NCBI RefSeq assembly: GCF_011947265.1
Contig: NZ_JAATHD010000003.1
Coordinates: 372,001-436,000, forward strand
Source: Paenibacillus sp. HB172176
Lineage (GTDB): Bacteria > Bacillota > Bacilli > Paenibacillales > Paenibacillaceae
Direction: 5' to 3'
DNA length: 64,000 nt
Shown: positions 25,278 to 34,665 of the stretch, one piece after another
How positions within the stretch are numbered: the first letter of the stretch is position 1
How the letters are laid out: each line of letters begins with the position of its first letter
Program-made: the position numbers and the translations under genes
Notes under the pieces: generated by a model
The model's input: only the letters and a program-made list of their open reading frames with translations
Databases searched by the model: none
What the model was told of the DNA's origin: nothing

Positions 25278-26450
25278 TACGGCGCTGTCGAATGCCGTTT
25301 CATGCGCCTGGACAACAAGCTGCTCTTTGCGGCTCTCGGCGACAGGATTTCGTTTGTTTCTGGACGATCTATTCTGCTTTGATGATTTCTGCGCTCCTAC
25401 CGACTTGGAATGCTTGAGAAGCAGATCCCCGGTCCAGCCTTTCTTCCACAGCCACAAATATACGCCGATCGTAATCACGGCAATGCCCGCAAGCATAATG
25501 GCGAAGCCCCAGCGATTCTCTGTTCCGGGAAGCCAATCAAAGTTGGTTCCCAGCAGGGAGCCGATAATGGACGCAGGGAGGAAGACGACGGTAAATATCG
25601 TCAAGGTCTTCATGATATCATTGCCGCGAAAGCTGGAAATCGCGTCATTCATTGAGATAAGCGTATCGATTTCAAGCGCGTAATGCTTGAGCAGAAGCTC
25701 GATTCGTTCAAGCTTATGCGTAATTCGTGTATAAGCTTCCTTCTCTTGCAAATCTTGCTCGAAAACCTCCTTCGCGGCTCCATGCAATTCGCGAATCGGG
25801 ATAAAAAGATGGCTCCAGTGCAGCAGATCGTATCTACGCTCGAATATGCTGTCAAGCAAGCTTGTTCGATTTGCGTTCTGCATCGTGCGCTCCAGCTTGC
25901 CGAGTCTTCTCTCGAAGCCGTCGAGGCCATCGTGGAAGGTTTCAAGAATAACGCTGATCATAATGAAGAACGCCTCAGGCGCGCAATCGCATTCCGCGTA
26001 TTTGTCCGCATGATTGCCCGATTGCAGACGCAGCGGCACTCGAATATCCTCGTGCATGGTGATCATTCGTTTTTTCGAGATCCAGAAGTGAAAGGGTTGA
26101 ATGTCCGATTGATCCTCGGATACCTGTATCATCAACGTGCCCGTCATCAGCGGGCCGAAGCCCGGAATATCGTCTACGGAGATATGGTTGGCTCTCCTGC
26201 CCCTTGCTTCGACCGTCCAAGCCGCGCATTCGGGAAATTGCTGTCTCAGCTCTTGCAAATGCCGTTCCTCGAGCGCTTGCTTTTCCGAATTTGACGCTTC
26301 CTGACGCTTCGGTCGAGTCATGGGCTGTTGGGAGGCTTTGTTTTGCCGTTTCCTGCTTGGAAGCTCCCGCCCCTCTTGGGAAAGCTGTCTGCTCTGCAGC
26401 AGCACATGCCATTCCCAGTCTGCGGGATAACGCAGCATACGATGAATCAT
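25251..26450 (-). CDS. CorA-family divalent-cation transporter with altered GMN motif
   Basis: 399 aa; GGGGAG lies upstream on the minus strand. A long N-terminal alpha/beta and helical domain is followed by two C-terminal spans (TIFTVVFLPASIIGSLLG and FAIMLAGIAVITIGVYLWLW). At the end of the first span the signature reads GTN in place of GMN, followed by an acidic periplasmic loop (DWLPGTEN). After the second span there is an unusually long basic tail (~65 residues). The family forms pentameric Mg/Co/Ni channels; the altered motif makes the ion uncertain. Confidence 0.78.
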   Translation of the reverse strand: MIHRMLRYPADWEWHVLLQSRQLSQEGRELPSRKRQNKASQQPMTRPKRQEASNSEKQALEERHLQELRQQFPECAAWTVEARGRRANHISVDDIPGFGPLMTGTLMIQVSEDQSDIQPFHFWISKKRMITMHEDIRVPLRLQSGNHADKYAECDCAPEAFFIMISVILETFHDGLDGFERRLGKLERTMQNANRTSLLDSIFERRYDLLHWSHLFIPIRELHGAAKEVFEQDLQEKEAYTRITHKLERIELLLKHYALEIDTLISMNDAISSFRGNDIMKTLTIFTVVFLPASIIGSLLGTNFDWLPGTENRWGFAIMLAGIAVITIGVYLWLWKKGWTGDLLLKHSKSVGAQKSSKQNRSSRNKRNPVAESRKEQLVVQAHETAFDSAVQKRSRRRR

Positions 26451-26594
26451 TGCTTATGTCTCCCCTTGTCCGAAATTCAAGAATCATCTTCCATCATACC
26501 TTGAAGGAGAAGCTTGCACAACCTGTCTGACGGGAATTGCGGTTTGATCGACAGAAGACGTCACATTCAGACATGATCCTATTTCTTGCTCTGC

Positions 26595-26620
26595 GATTGA
26601 GCCCGTCTGATTTGGGGTAT
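26595..26620 (+). promoter_or_regulatory. Sigma-B-like promoter
   Basis: GATTGA (26595-26600), 14-base spacer, GGGTAT (26615-26620); the general-stress consensus is GTTTAA-N12-15-GGGWAW. It precedes a general-stress-type gene. The -35 match is only four of six. Confidence 0.4.
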
Positions 26621-26666
26621 ACCAATTGTAAGGAAGCATTTTCATCAATCGAAGGAGGTAATCAGC

Positions 26667-27230
26667 ATGGCTAGAAAACTTGGGGTATTCGATAGTCAGC
26701 AGCATGTTATTGACGCTATTGAGAAGCTCGAGAAGGCCGGAATCAAGCAAGGAGATATTCAGGTGCTTGCCAAGGATTTCGAGCATTCGAGACGTATTGA
26801 ATCCGAATCCGATGTGCATGTGGATGAAGTGCGGGAGGTAGAGGAAGCGAGCGAGCATAGCGCTGCTCCGGATTCAGGCGATCAAGCGCGTTTTGCCGGC
26901 ATTGGCGCCGCGGCGATGTCGGGCTCTTACGGCATGAACGGAAACGGGGGAGTTGCGGGAGCGGGAGCCGCGTTCTCGTATGCGCCGGCTTTTGTCTTTT
27001 TTGGCTCTGACGATGATCATGAGAATACGTTACACGCTTTCGGCTTGGACGACAAGGAAGCCGAACTGTGCGGCAAGGCGATCAGCGAAGGCAATCTCGT
27101 TATGGTCGTAGAGACGGATGAAAGCAAATCGCTTCTGGACAAGGACGGCGGCCCGGATCTTTCCGCGCTTGGCGTTGCGGAAGCGGTGTTCCGCGATTGC
27201 GGAGCCACGACGATCGCGGACGGAAGCTAG
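26667..27230 (+). CDS. General stress protein 17M-like (YflT domain)
   Basis: 187 aa with a strong GAAGGAGGT site. N-terminal ~70 residues match the YflT/GSP17M domain (MARKLGVFDSQQHVIDAIEKL), followed by a Gly/Ala-rich middle and a second domain ending near residue 165. Cytosolic. A sigma-B-like promoter upstream supports stress induction. The biochemical role of the family is not known. Confidence 0.75.
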   Translation: MARKLGVFDSQQHVIDAIEKLEKAGIKQGDIQVLAKDFEHSRRIESESDVHVDEVREVEEASEHSAAPDSGDQARFAGIGAAAMSGSYGMNGNGGVAGAGAAFSYAPAFVFFGSDDDHENTLHAFGLDDKEAELCGKAISEGNLVMVVETDESKSLLDKDGGPDLSALGVAEAVFRDCGATTIADGS

Positions 27231-27276
27231 AAATCGTTCTTGCTCTTATTAACAATTAAATGCTCTAAATCAGAAA

Positions 27277-27315
27277 CAGGCTGCCCGGCGGAAATTCCGC
27301 AATACGGGCAGCCTG
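27277..27315 (-). terminator. Terminator of the FAD oxidoreductase gene
   Basis: Perfect 11-base stem CAGGCTGCCCG (27277-27287) and CGGGCAGCCTG (27305-27315). The T-rich side lies on the minus strand. Confidence 0.68.
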
Positions 27316-27332
27316 CTTCGCGTCATAGAAGG

Positions 27333-28598
27333 TTAAGGCGTTGAAATGTTGTTCAGAGAGCGGCGGTTCAAGGAAACGACGTTCGACAGAAGCTGATCTT
27401 CGCGGCTCATAAGGCTTGAGGCATCCGATTTCTGCCGAATCCATGCGAGAAGCAACCGTGCGGCCATCATGCTATAGACGGTGCCGTTGCCTCCATAGCC
27501 CAAGCTGTAATAGACATTGTCTATCTTCGGATCCTCTCCGATGAAAGGCAGGTTATCCTTGGATTCGCCGAAGACGGCGTTCCATTCATAATCGATGGAA
27601 GGCGACAGACCGGGAAAATGCGATTGAAGCAGCTCAAGCAGCTTCTCGCTATGTTTGGCAGCCTGCTTGTCATTGTGAACGAGCTTGCTCTTGTCTTCGT
27701 CAAGACCTCCCGCAACAATTCGTCCATCGATCGTTGTGCGCAAGTAGAGATAGGGGCGGGCGGTTTCCCAAATGAGCAGTCGATGATGCCAATCCTTAAG
27801 GGGCTGGGGATCTGTCACAATGACGAAGGAACGGTTCAGCTCTGCTTTGATCAATTGTCCGCGAAGCTCCTCCGGCTCGTAGCCAACCGCGAAGATTACA
27901 TGTCTTGCGGTAATCGTGCCGCCATTGGACGTGCGAAGAATATGTAGTCCGTTTGAAAGCGTACGATGTTCTTCGATGGAGGTTTTCTCATGCAGCCGGG
28001 CGCCCGCTTCTGCCGCTGCATCGGCCAGGGCGTGCACGAATTGATAAGGATTCACCTCGGCATCGCCATGCGTAATGATGGCGCCGGGCTTCGTAAAGGG
28101 GAAATGCGCTTCGATTTCCTGCGGCGTCCAGTATTCGGTCTCGAAGCCGCAGGCGGTTAAGGCGTCGAATTCGCGCCTCAGCTTCGGGAGATCCTGTTCG
28201 CTTGACGCATAGTATAAGCTGCTTCGCTGCTTGAAGCCGGTATCTACCGGCAGGCTGTGAGCCGCAGCAGCGATTTGATCGACTGCGGCTTTGCAGCTGC
28301 GATAGAAGAGCTCCGCGGCTTCTTTCCCGATTTGTTCTGTAAGCTCGCTTAACATGATGTCATTGCAGAATTGAAGCAAGCCCGTATTGGCCGAAGTGCT
28401 TCCAGCCGCAATGCGGTCTTGCTCGACGAGCAGCGTGTCCAGACCTCCCCTTGATAACATATACGAGCATATGACGCCGGACATGCCGCCCCCGATAATG
28501 ACGACCTCCGCTTCCGCGTCTGAATCGAGCGGGGCGTACGTCTTGGCGCCCGCAAGGGTTGTCGGCCAGTACATCTGGCCAGTATGAAGCTCCTTCAT
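27333..28598 (-). CDS. FAD-dependent amine/amino-acid oxidoreductase (DAO family)
   Basis: 421 aa. N-terminal dinucleotide fold VVIIGGGMSGVICSYML, then EQDRIAAGSTSANTG typical of glycine/sarcosine/D-amino-acid oxidase relatives, and a C-terminal FAD-contact segment GYGGNGTVYSM. No membrane span. Substrate unclear: relatives (YurR/PuuB-like) oxidise secondary amines. It lies downstream of, and in the same direction as, an AraC regulator. Confidence 0.82.
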   Translation of the reverse strand: MKELHTGQMYWPTTLAGAKTYAPLDSDAEAEVVIIGGGMSGVICSYMLSRGGLDTLLVEQDRIAAGSTSANTGLLQFCNDIMLSELTEQIGKEAAELFYRSCKAAVDQIAAAAHSLPVDTGFKQRSSLYYASSEQDLPKLRREFDALTACGFETEYWTPQEIEAHFPFTKPGAIITHGDAEVNPYQFVHALADAAAEAGARLHEKTSIEEHRTLSNGLHILRTSNGGTITARHVIFAVGYEPEELRGQLIKAELNRSFVIVTDPQPLKDWHHRLLIWETARPYLYLRTTIDGRIVAGGLDEDKSKLVHNDKQAAKHSEKLLELLQSHFPGLSPSIDYEWNAVFGESKDNLPFIGEDPKIDNVYYSLGYGGNGTVYSMMAARLLLAWIRQKSDASSLMSREDQLLSNVVSLNRRSLNNISTP

Positions 28599-28653
28599 GC
28601 TTTTGCACCTCCTGCGTTAGTATGCCCCGTCCGCCAGCCGCGCTTGCAGACGT

Positions 28654-29523
28654 TCAGCTCATTCTTCTTTCCTTCCGATAAGCAGTAGGCGATATTCCAT
28701 ACACATTCCTAAACTGTTTCGAGAAATATAAAGCATCCTGAATGCCGACGGAGGCGGCCGTCTGTTCAATCGTCAAGTGAGGCTTCTCCCGCAGCAGCAG
28801 CTTGGCCTTGTCCAGCCGCAGTCTAAGCAAGAAGGAAATGGGGGACAAGCCGGTTCGTTCCTTGAATATTCGGGAAAGATAAGCTCGGTTGTAGCCAAGC
28901 GACTCCGCCATTTGCTCGATAGAAACGGGATGCGTATACTGCGTGGACAAATAATGGACGACGCGCTGATGAAGCTGGTCCCCTTCGCCGTGCAGGCGGC
29001 CGTGCATCAACTCCTCTTCGATGGGGCTTGCGGCCATTCGACTGTAGCAGGCCATGAGCAGATGGAACAAGCCTGTCGCTTCGAGCGAAGCCGAAGGCCT
29101 CCCTCCGCGGAAGGCTTGATAGATTTGATAATAAAGGAGCTGCGCTCGGCGTCGTTGCTCCAGCATAATAATCTGCGTTTCATCGTGAAAACCGGCAAGC
29201 GAGGCCAATTCCGACGCTTCACTGCCCCTGAAGGCGATCCAGCGGTATCTCCAGGGGGAAGCGGCGTTCGATTCATAGCTGATGAGCTGCTCGGGCTTGA
29301 TGAGGAATGTCTGTCCCGCGCCAAGCTGATGCTTGACGCCCTCCAGGGTGAAGGTTCCTTCTCCCGAGAGAACGATATGCATCAAATAGAAATCATACAC
29401 CTTGGGACCGAGGCGATGACCGGGCTTCGTCTGACTTTCTCCTGCGAATAAAACCTGTAGGGAAGGTTGGAGTCCCAGATTTAACGGAGGAGAGGAAGCC
29501 ACTGTATAAAACTCTTGCTGCAT
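28654..29523 (-). CDS. AraC-family regulator with cupin sensor
   Basis: 289 aa. Residues ~25-140 form an AraC-type cupin (HIVLSGEGTFTLEG, LIKPEQLISYES); residues ~190-285 hold two helix-turn-helix motifs (VSIEQMAESLGYNRAYLSR and TIEQTAASVGIQDALYFSKQ) ending in the family tail YGISPTAYRK. It is divergent from galK-galE-galT across a 200-base gap, so it may sense galactose or an oligogalactoside and control that operon. It may also control the oxidoreductase gene downstream. Confidence 0.85.
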   Translation of the reverse strand: MQQEFYTVASSPPLNLGLQPSLQVLFAGESQTKPGHRLGPKVYDFYLMHIVLSGEGTFTLEGVKHQLGAGQTFLIKPEQLISYESNAASPWRYRWIAFRGSEASELASLAGFHDETQIIMLEQRRRAQLLYYQIYQAFRGGRPSASLEATGLFHLLMACYSRMAASPIEEELMHGRLHGEGDQLHQRVVHYLSTQYTHPVSIEQMAESLGYNRAYLSRIFKERTGLSPISFLLRLRLDKAKLLLREKPHLTIEQTAASVGIQDALYFSKQFRNVYGISPTAYRKERRMS

Positions 29524-29539
29524 AAGGATTTACACCCGC

Positions 29540-29569
29540 TTTACATTAAACTTGAATAGGGGATATAGT
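29540..29569 (+). promoter_or_regulatory. Possible gal operon promoter
   Basis: TTTACA (29540-29545), 18-base spacer, TATAGT (29564-29569). It lies ~155 bases upstream of galK and just beyond the start of the divergent AraC gene, so a long leader would result. Weak assignment. Confidence 0.3.
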
Positions 29570-29725
29570 CTGATATTCCTATTTTAGCATGAATGCGAAG
29601 GCGAGTTGAAGTCACATAAATACATAAATTCCGCATATTCAGCCATTTCCCGTCCGGGATCGTTCCATTATACTTAGAGCATAACGACGAACCTCATTTT
29701 GAGAAGAAAAGGATTGTGATCGCAT

Positions 29726-30898
29726 ATGGCAGACATTTCATTGTTGAAAGAGAAGTTTTTGGAGCAATTCGCCGGTGAGGCTGACGGCGTTCATGTTTTC
29801 CATGCGCCAGGCCGGGTGAATTTGATCGGCGAGCATACGGATTACAATGGCGGCTATGTATTCCCGGCTGCGCTGACATTCGGAACAACGCTTCTTATAC
29901 GCAAGCGCGATGACAGAAAGCTTGGACTCGCATCCACCAATTTCCCGGCTGCGCAAGCTTTCGCCATTGACGAAATTGCTTATGATGAGCGCGACGATTG
30001 GATGAACTATCCGAAAGGAATCGTATATACGCTGAAGCAGCAAGGCATTGAGCTGCAGAATGGCTATGATCTTCTGTATCACGGAGAAATTCCGAACGGC
30101 TCGGGCTTGTCCTCCTCCGCATCCATCGAGGTCGTGACTGAATTCGCCTTGCTCACCTTGGAGAAGAGAGAGATCGACAAGGTGAAAATCGCGTTGCTGG
30201 CCCAGAAGTCGGAGAATGAATTCAACGGCGTGAACTGCGGTATTATGGATCAATTCGCCGTTGCGAACGGCAAGAAGGATCATGCGATTCTGCTCATGTG
30301 CGACACGCTTGACTATGATCTCGTTCCGTTCGAGTCAGGCAGCTATAAGCTCGTGATCGGCAATACGAACAAACGAAGAGGACTTGTCGATTCCGCATAC
30401 AACGAGCGCCGCCGACAATGTGAGCAGGCCGTGGCGGACCTTCGTGCGGAGCATGACAATCTAACTCTCCTCGGTCAACTGAGTCTGGAGCAATTCGAGG
30501 CTTCCAAGCATCTGATTCAGGATGAGGTCGTGCTGAAGCGCGCACGGCATGTCGTGGAGGAAATCGACCGCGTTCTGCAGTCGATGGAAGCTTTGAGGCG
30601 CAATGATCTTGAGCGATTCGGCCAATTGATGAACGCGTCGCATGATTCGCTTCGCGATCTGTATGAGGTGACAGGCGACGAGCTCGACGCCATGGTGGAT
30701 GCCGCCCGCAAGGTGGCTGGCGTGCTGGGATCTCGGATGACGGGAGCCGGCTTCGGCGGCTGCACTGTCTCGCTGGTGCATGAAGACAGCATTGAGGCGT
30801 TCATCGGGCAGGTGGGCAGTGAGTATAACGAGAAGACGGGACTTCAGGCGGATTTCTATGTCTGCTCGATCGGCAACGGCGTAGAGCAGTTAGCTTAG
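29726..30898 (+). CDS. galK: Galactokinase
   Basis: 390 aa, ATG at 29726 with AAAGGA upstream. Phosphorylates alpha-D-galactose at O1 with ATP in the Leloir pathway. GHMP-kinase signatures are complete: galactokinase motif GRVNLIGEHTDYNGG, ATP-binding PNGSGLSSSAS, and motif 3 MTGAGFGGCTV. First gene of galK-galE-galT, with short gaps (33 and 30 bases) that each contain a ribosome binding site. Confidence 0.97.
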   Translation: MADISLLKEKFLEQFAGEADGVHVFHAPGRVNLIGEHTDYNGGYVFPAALTFGTTLLIRKRDDRKLGLASTNFPAAQAFAIDEIAYDERDDWMNYPKGIVYTLKQQGIELQNGYDLLYHGEIPNGSGLSSSASIEVVTEFALLTLEKREIDKVKIALLAQKSENEFNGVNCGIMDQFAVANGKKDHAILLMCDTLDYDLVPFESGSYKLVIGNTNKRRGLVDSAYNERRRQCEQAVADLRAEHDNLTLLGQLSLEQFEASKHLIQDEVVLKRARHVVEEIDRVLQSMEALRRNDLERFGQLMNASHDSLRDLYEVTGDELDAMVDAARKVAGVLGSRMTGAGFGGCTVSLVHEDSIEAFIGQVGSEYNEKTGLQADFYVCSIGNGVEQLA

Positions 30899-30931
30899 GC
30901 GGCAGTCTAATTACGAAAGGAGAAGATTCAT

Positions 30932-31930
30932 ATGGCAGTACTAGTGACGGGCGGAGCCGGTTACATCGGCTCGCATGCAGTGGCGGCGCTGAAGGAGCAG
31001 GGAGAAGATATTGTTGTCGTCGACAATCTTCAGCAGGGACATAAGGAGGCGCTGCTTGGCGGCAAGCTTTATGTGGGAGATCTGAGAGACCCTGATTTTC
31101 TCGATACCGTATTTCAGGAGAACGCTATCGATTCCATTATTCATTTCGCGGCCAATTCGCTTGTTGGAGAGAGCATGACCAATCCGGGCAAATATTATCA
31201 CAACAATGTGTACGGAACGCTCTGTTTGCTTGAGAAGATGAACGAGTACGGCGTGAAACGAATTGTATTCTCTTCCACCGCCGCTACCTACGGCGAGCCG
31301 GAGAATGTTCCGATCGACGAGTATGACCGCACCTTGCCGACGAACGCGTACGGCGAGACAAAGCTGGCCATGGAGAAAATGATGAAATGGTTCGATACGG
31401 CGCATGCTATCAAATTTATCTCGCTGCGCTATTTCAATGCTGCCGGCGCGCATCAGAGCGGGCTGATCGGCGAGGATCATCAGCCGGAGACGCATCTGAT
31501 TCCGATCGTGCTCGAAGCGGCGCTCGGCAAGCGTCCTCATATCTCCGTATTCGGCGATGACTATGACACCGAAGACGGAACCTGCGTGCGCGATTATATT
31601 CATGTCAGCGATCTTGCGGAAGCCCATGTACTGGCCGTGCATCGGCTGCGGGAAGGCGCGGAAAGCGCAGTATACAATCTGGGCAACGGACAAGGCTTCT
31701 CGGTCAAGCAAGTCATCGAGATCGCGCGGGCTGTGACCGGCCGGGAAATTCCGGCTGCAATCGAGCCGCGCAGAGCCGGAGATCCCGCCGTTCTGGTCGC
31801 CTCTTCCGATCGAGCCCGCGCAGAGCTGGGCTGGAAGCCGAGGTTCAGCAAGCTGGAGGATATGATAGAGAGCGCCTGGAGTTGGCATAGCGCCCATCCG
31901 AACGGCTATAACGACAAATCATCATCTTAG
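30932..31930 (+). CDS. galE: UDP-glucose 4-epimerase
   Basis: 332 aa behind GAAAGGAG. Interconverts UDP-galactose and UDP-glucose with bound NAD. Rossmann motif VTGGAGYIGSH at residue 5, catalytic Ser/Thr in FSSTAATYGEP, YxxxK as YGETK, and the substrate loop RYFNAAGA. Middle gene of the Leloir operon. Confidence 0.96.
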   Translation: MAVLVTGGAGYIGSHAVAALKEQGEDIVVVDNLQQGHKEALLGGKLYVGDLRDPDFLDTVFQENAIDSIIHFAANSLVGESMTNPGKYYHNNVYGTLCLLEKMNEYGVKRIVFSSTAATYGEPENVPIDEYDRTLPTNAYGETKLAMEKMMKWFDTAHAIKFISLRYFNAAGAHQSGLIGEDHQPETHLIPIVLEAALGKRPHISVFGDDYDTEDGTCVRDYIHVSDLAEAHVLAVHRLREGAESAVYNLGNGQGFSVKQVIEIARAVTGREIPAAIEPRRAGDPAVLVASSDRARAELGWKPRFSKLEDMIESAWSWHSAHPNGYNDKSSS

Positions 31931-31960
31931 TAAGCACGGGATCGAAAGGAGATTATCATC

Positions 31961-33553
31961 ATGAATACGAAGGAGCAAGCGGCGCCAACGCCGGAAGAAG
32001 CGCTGCTGCTGATTGAACGATTATTGCAATTCGGCCTTCAGCGCGGTCTGCTGCGTCCGCTGGACCTCTCATACTCGCGCAATGCCCTGCTCGATCTCTT
32101 CGGGTTCAGCGAGCCTTCATCGCTCGGCGCTCCCGAAGAGACGCTGGACAGCCCGGGGGCTTTGCTGGAGCCGCTGCTTGATTACGGCGGATTAATCGGG
32201 CTCATTCCGGAGCAGACGACAACCTATCGGGATTTGCTCGACGCCAAGATTATGGGGCTGCTGATGCCGCGACCTTCCCAGGTGTGCGACCAGTTCGAGA
32301 GAACGGCGGAGGCCGGCGGCATCGCGGCTGCGACCCATGAATTCTACCGCATGAACATTGACAGCAATTATATCCGAATGGACCGGATCGCTAAGAATCA
32401 ATATTGGCTGCATGAGACGACGTACGGCAAGCTGGAGATTACCATCAATCTGTCCAAGCCGGAGAAGGATCCGAGGGAAATCGCCATGCTTCGCTCCATG
32501 CCGCAAGCTCATTATCCGAAATGCTTGTTATGCGCGGAGAATGTTGGCTACGCCGGGCGTCCCGATCATCCGGCGAGACAGAACCTGAGAGTGATTCCAC
32601 TGCGGCTGCGTGAGGAAGACTGGTTCTTCCAGTATTCGCCGTATGTGTACTACAATGAACACAGCATCGTGTTCAAGGGCGTTCACGAAGCCATGGCCGT
32701 AACGCATGAATCCTTTGCAAGGCTGCTCGATTTCGTTGAACAGATGCCGCATTACTTTATCGGCTCGAATGCGGATCTGCCGATCGTCGGAGGATCGATA
32801 CTCAGTCATGACCATTTCCAGGCGGGCCGACATGTCTTCCCGATGGAGACGGCGCCTGCAGAGCGCTCTTACATGGACGCGAAACAGCCCGATGTGCGTT
32901 TCAGCATCATCAAGTGGCCGATGACGGTCATCCGATTGAACAGCGCTTCGAAAGCTTCGCTTCACAAAGCGGCTTGCCGCCTGTTGGACGAGTGGAGGGA
33001 ATACAGCGACAGAAGCGCGGACGTGCTGGCCTATTCCGTACAGAAGGATGGCGACGCTATTCCCCATAACACCATTACGCCGATAGCTAGGCTCAAGGAT
33101 AACGGGGAGTACGAGATGGATCTGGTGCTTCGGAACAATCGAACCAGCGACGAGCATCCGTTCGGCATATTCCATCCCCATCAGGAGCTTCATCATATCA
33201 AGAAAGAAAATATAGGATTGATCGAAGTCATGGGACTTGCCGTCCTTCCCGGACGCCTGAAGCAGGAACTGGAGCAAATCGCGGCATATTTGTCGGGAAC
33301 CAATCCGGAGAGCGCGGTCAGTCTGCAGCGCGACGAGCATCCTCTGCATCTTCATGCGGAGTGGGTGCAGTCGCTGATTCGGCAGCACGGCGCTTCGAAT
33401 GCGCATGAGAAAGCGCAAGAGCTTGTATTGGCGGCAACCGGAGACAAATTTCTCCAGGTGCTTCTTGACGCAGGCGTATTCAAGCGCACGGAGCAAGGTT
33501 TGGAAGCCTTCGAGCGCTTCTTAAGCTCGGCGGGTCTTGCGCGTACGGAATAG
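31961..33553 (+). CDS. galT: Galactose-1-phosphate uridylyltransferase, Gram-positive (class II) type
   Basis: 530 aa, much longer than the ~350-aa enteric enzyme, as in the class II form of Firmicutes. Transfers UMP between UDP-glucose and galactose-1-phosphate. The region GGSILSHDHFQAGRHVF carries the histidines expected around the nucleophile. Last gene of the operon, followed by a strong terminator. Confidence 0.93.
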   Translation: MNTKEQAAPTPEEALLLIERLLQFGLQRGLLRPLDLSYSRNALLDLFGFSEPSSLGAPEETLDSPGALLEPLLDYGGLIGLIPEQTTTYRDLLDAKIMGLLMPRPSQVCDQFERTAEAGGIAAATHEFYRMNIDSNYIRMDRIAKNQYWLHETTYGKLEITINLSKPEKDPREIAMLRSMPQAHYPKCLLCAENVGYAGRPDHPARQNLRVIPLRLREEDWFFQYSPYVYYNEHSIVFKGVHEAMAVTHESFARLLDFVEQMPHYFIGSNADLPIVGGSILSHDHFQAGRHVFPMETAPAERSYMDAKQPDVRFSIIKWPMTVIRLNSASKASLHKAACRLLDEWREYSDRSADVLAYSVQKDGDAIPHNTITPIARLKDNGEYEMDLVLRNNRTSDEHPFGIFHPHQELHHIKKENIGLIEVMGLAVLPGRLKQELEQIAAYLSGTNPESAVSLQRDEHPLHLHAEWVQSLIRQHGASNAHEKAQELVLAATGDKFLQVLLDAGVFKRTEQGLEAFERFLSSAGLARTE

Positions 33554-33567
33554 AGCTCGAGCGTGAG

Positions 33568-33610
33568 CCTTCAAGCAAGCTTCTTAAGGAAGCGCGCTTG
33601 AAGGTTTTTT
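33568..33610 (+). terminator. Terminator of galKET
   Basis: Stem CCTTCAAGC (33568-33576) and GCTTGAAGG (33596-33604), with a smaller inner hairpin, followed by TTTTTT. Confidence 0.88.
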
Positions 33611-33704
33611 ATTGTAATCCCATGAATGTTATGGTATTTTTTATATAATAAAATTATATTATTTCATGATTAAAGCTTTGAAAGTTATCATTGGAGGGGT
33701 TATT

Positions 33705-34157
33705 TTGCCGGAAAAGATGTTGCCGCTGGATGAATTTTTGCAATTGGACACAGAGACCCAGGTCGAGAAGCTCAAACGCTGGAAGATGGATTATACGCTG
33801 AAGGATATTCGCGAGGCATGGAATTTCAAGCATTCCGCCCAGTATTATATGCTTCTTAAGAAGCTTAGAATTTACGAGCGGGTGGTGAACAAATCGGATA
33901 AGTTCTACCCGGCGCAGGATCAGCTTTCGCAGCAGCACAATCCGGATAATCGGAGCTGGAGAGAATCCTCTTACGCCTCCAAGCTTCCGTCGGATCATTT
34001 CGATTACCAGCTCAATACGACCTTGAGCGGTCTGGAGCTTGCCGATCGTCTGGAGCGGTTGTCGCAATTCCTTAAAGGGGAGAACAAGGATATTACCATC
34101 AAGCTTTCCTTAAGCTCCGTCGTTCCGCAGAGCGAGGAAGAGGAAGCGTCAGAGTAA
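33705..34157 (+). CDS. Conserved-looking small protein with HTH-like N-terminal half
   Basis: 150 aa from a TTG at 33705, with GGAGGGG at 33693-33699; an ATG at 33666 is possible but has no such site. Residues ~15-60 (EKLKRWKMDYTLKDIREAWNF ... QYYMLLKKLRIYERV region) look like a helix-turn-helix with a basic recognition helix. The middle is polar; a second helical segment (GLELADRLERLSQFL) precedes the final SEEEEASE acidic tail. A DNA-binding regulator is plausible but I recognise no family. Confidence 0.6.
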   Translation: MPEKMLPLDEFLQLDTETQVEKLKRWKMDYTLKDIREAWNFKHSAQYYMLLKKLRIYERVVNKSDKFYPAQDQLSQQHNPDNRSWRESSYASKLPSDHFDYQLNTTLSGLELADRLERLSQFLKGENKDITIKLSLSSVVPQSEEEEASE

Positions 34158-34163
34158 GCGAGG

Positions 34164-34189
34164 GCCGCTGTCGATGCGTCGATAGCGGC
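34164..34189. terminator. Hairpin after the HTH-like gene
   Basis: 11-base stem (34164-34174 with 34179-34189, one G-U pair) closing a TGCG loop; the following TTATTACT is only weakly T-rich. Confidence 0.55.
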
Positions 34190-34264
34190 TTATTACTGTC
34201 GAATTTTGAAAGTTAATGGATGAAACTGGAAACGAGATGCGTTCAGCGGATGAGCAGCATCCGC

Positions 34265-34495
34265 CTAGCTCTGTTTGCGCAGCTTGCCGAGCTCGGACAC
34301 AAGCGCTTCGACCTCGCTGATGCTGAAGTTGCTCTTCGCTTCCACAATCTCGTATAATTCCTTAATCTCTTCGAACTGATTCATATCATAGTGGGAAGCT
34401 TGCATGGCGGCTGCGGATGCCATTCTCAGCTTGGCTTTGATCGCGCTGATCATCAGCTCGAGATTTTCCTCCGTGTGTTCCTTCAAATCGGACAT
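34265..34495 (-). CDS. UPF0435/DUF1128 small protein (YfkK-like)
   Basis: 76 aa, fully helical and charged. The pattern LMISAIKAKLRMA ... HYDMNQFEEIKELYEIV ... SISEVEALVSELGKLRK matches the DUF1128 family of Bacillales. Function unknown. Divergent from yyaC. Confidence 0.75.
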   Translation of the reverse strand: MSDLKEHTEENLELMISAIKAKLRMASAAAMQASHYDMNQFEEIKELYEIVEAKSNFSISEVEALVSELGKLRKQS

Positions 34496-34665
34496 GCGTA
34501 TCCATCCTTTCCTTTGCCTCGTTTCAGCTATTGTACCACTTATGAAGCTTCATGCACCATAAACGAAACACGGAGCTCGAAATTCCCCGAAAAATTCGTT
34601 ACAATAAGGCGAGACGTCAAGTTTCCACAAGTTAATCGTTCCATACATAGAGAGGCAGGCGAGCA

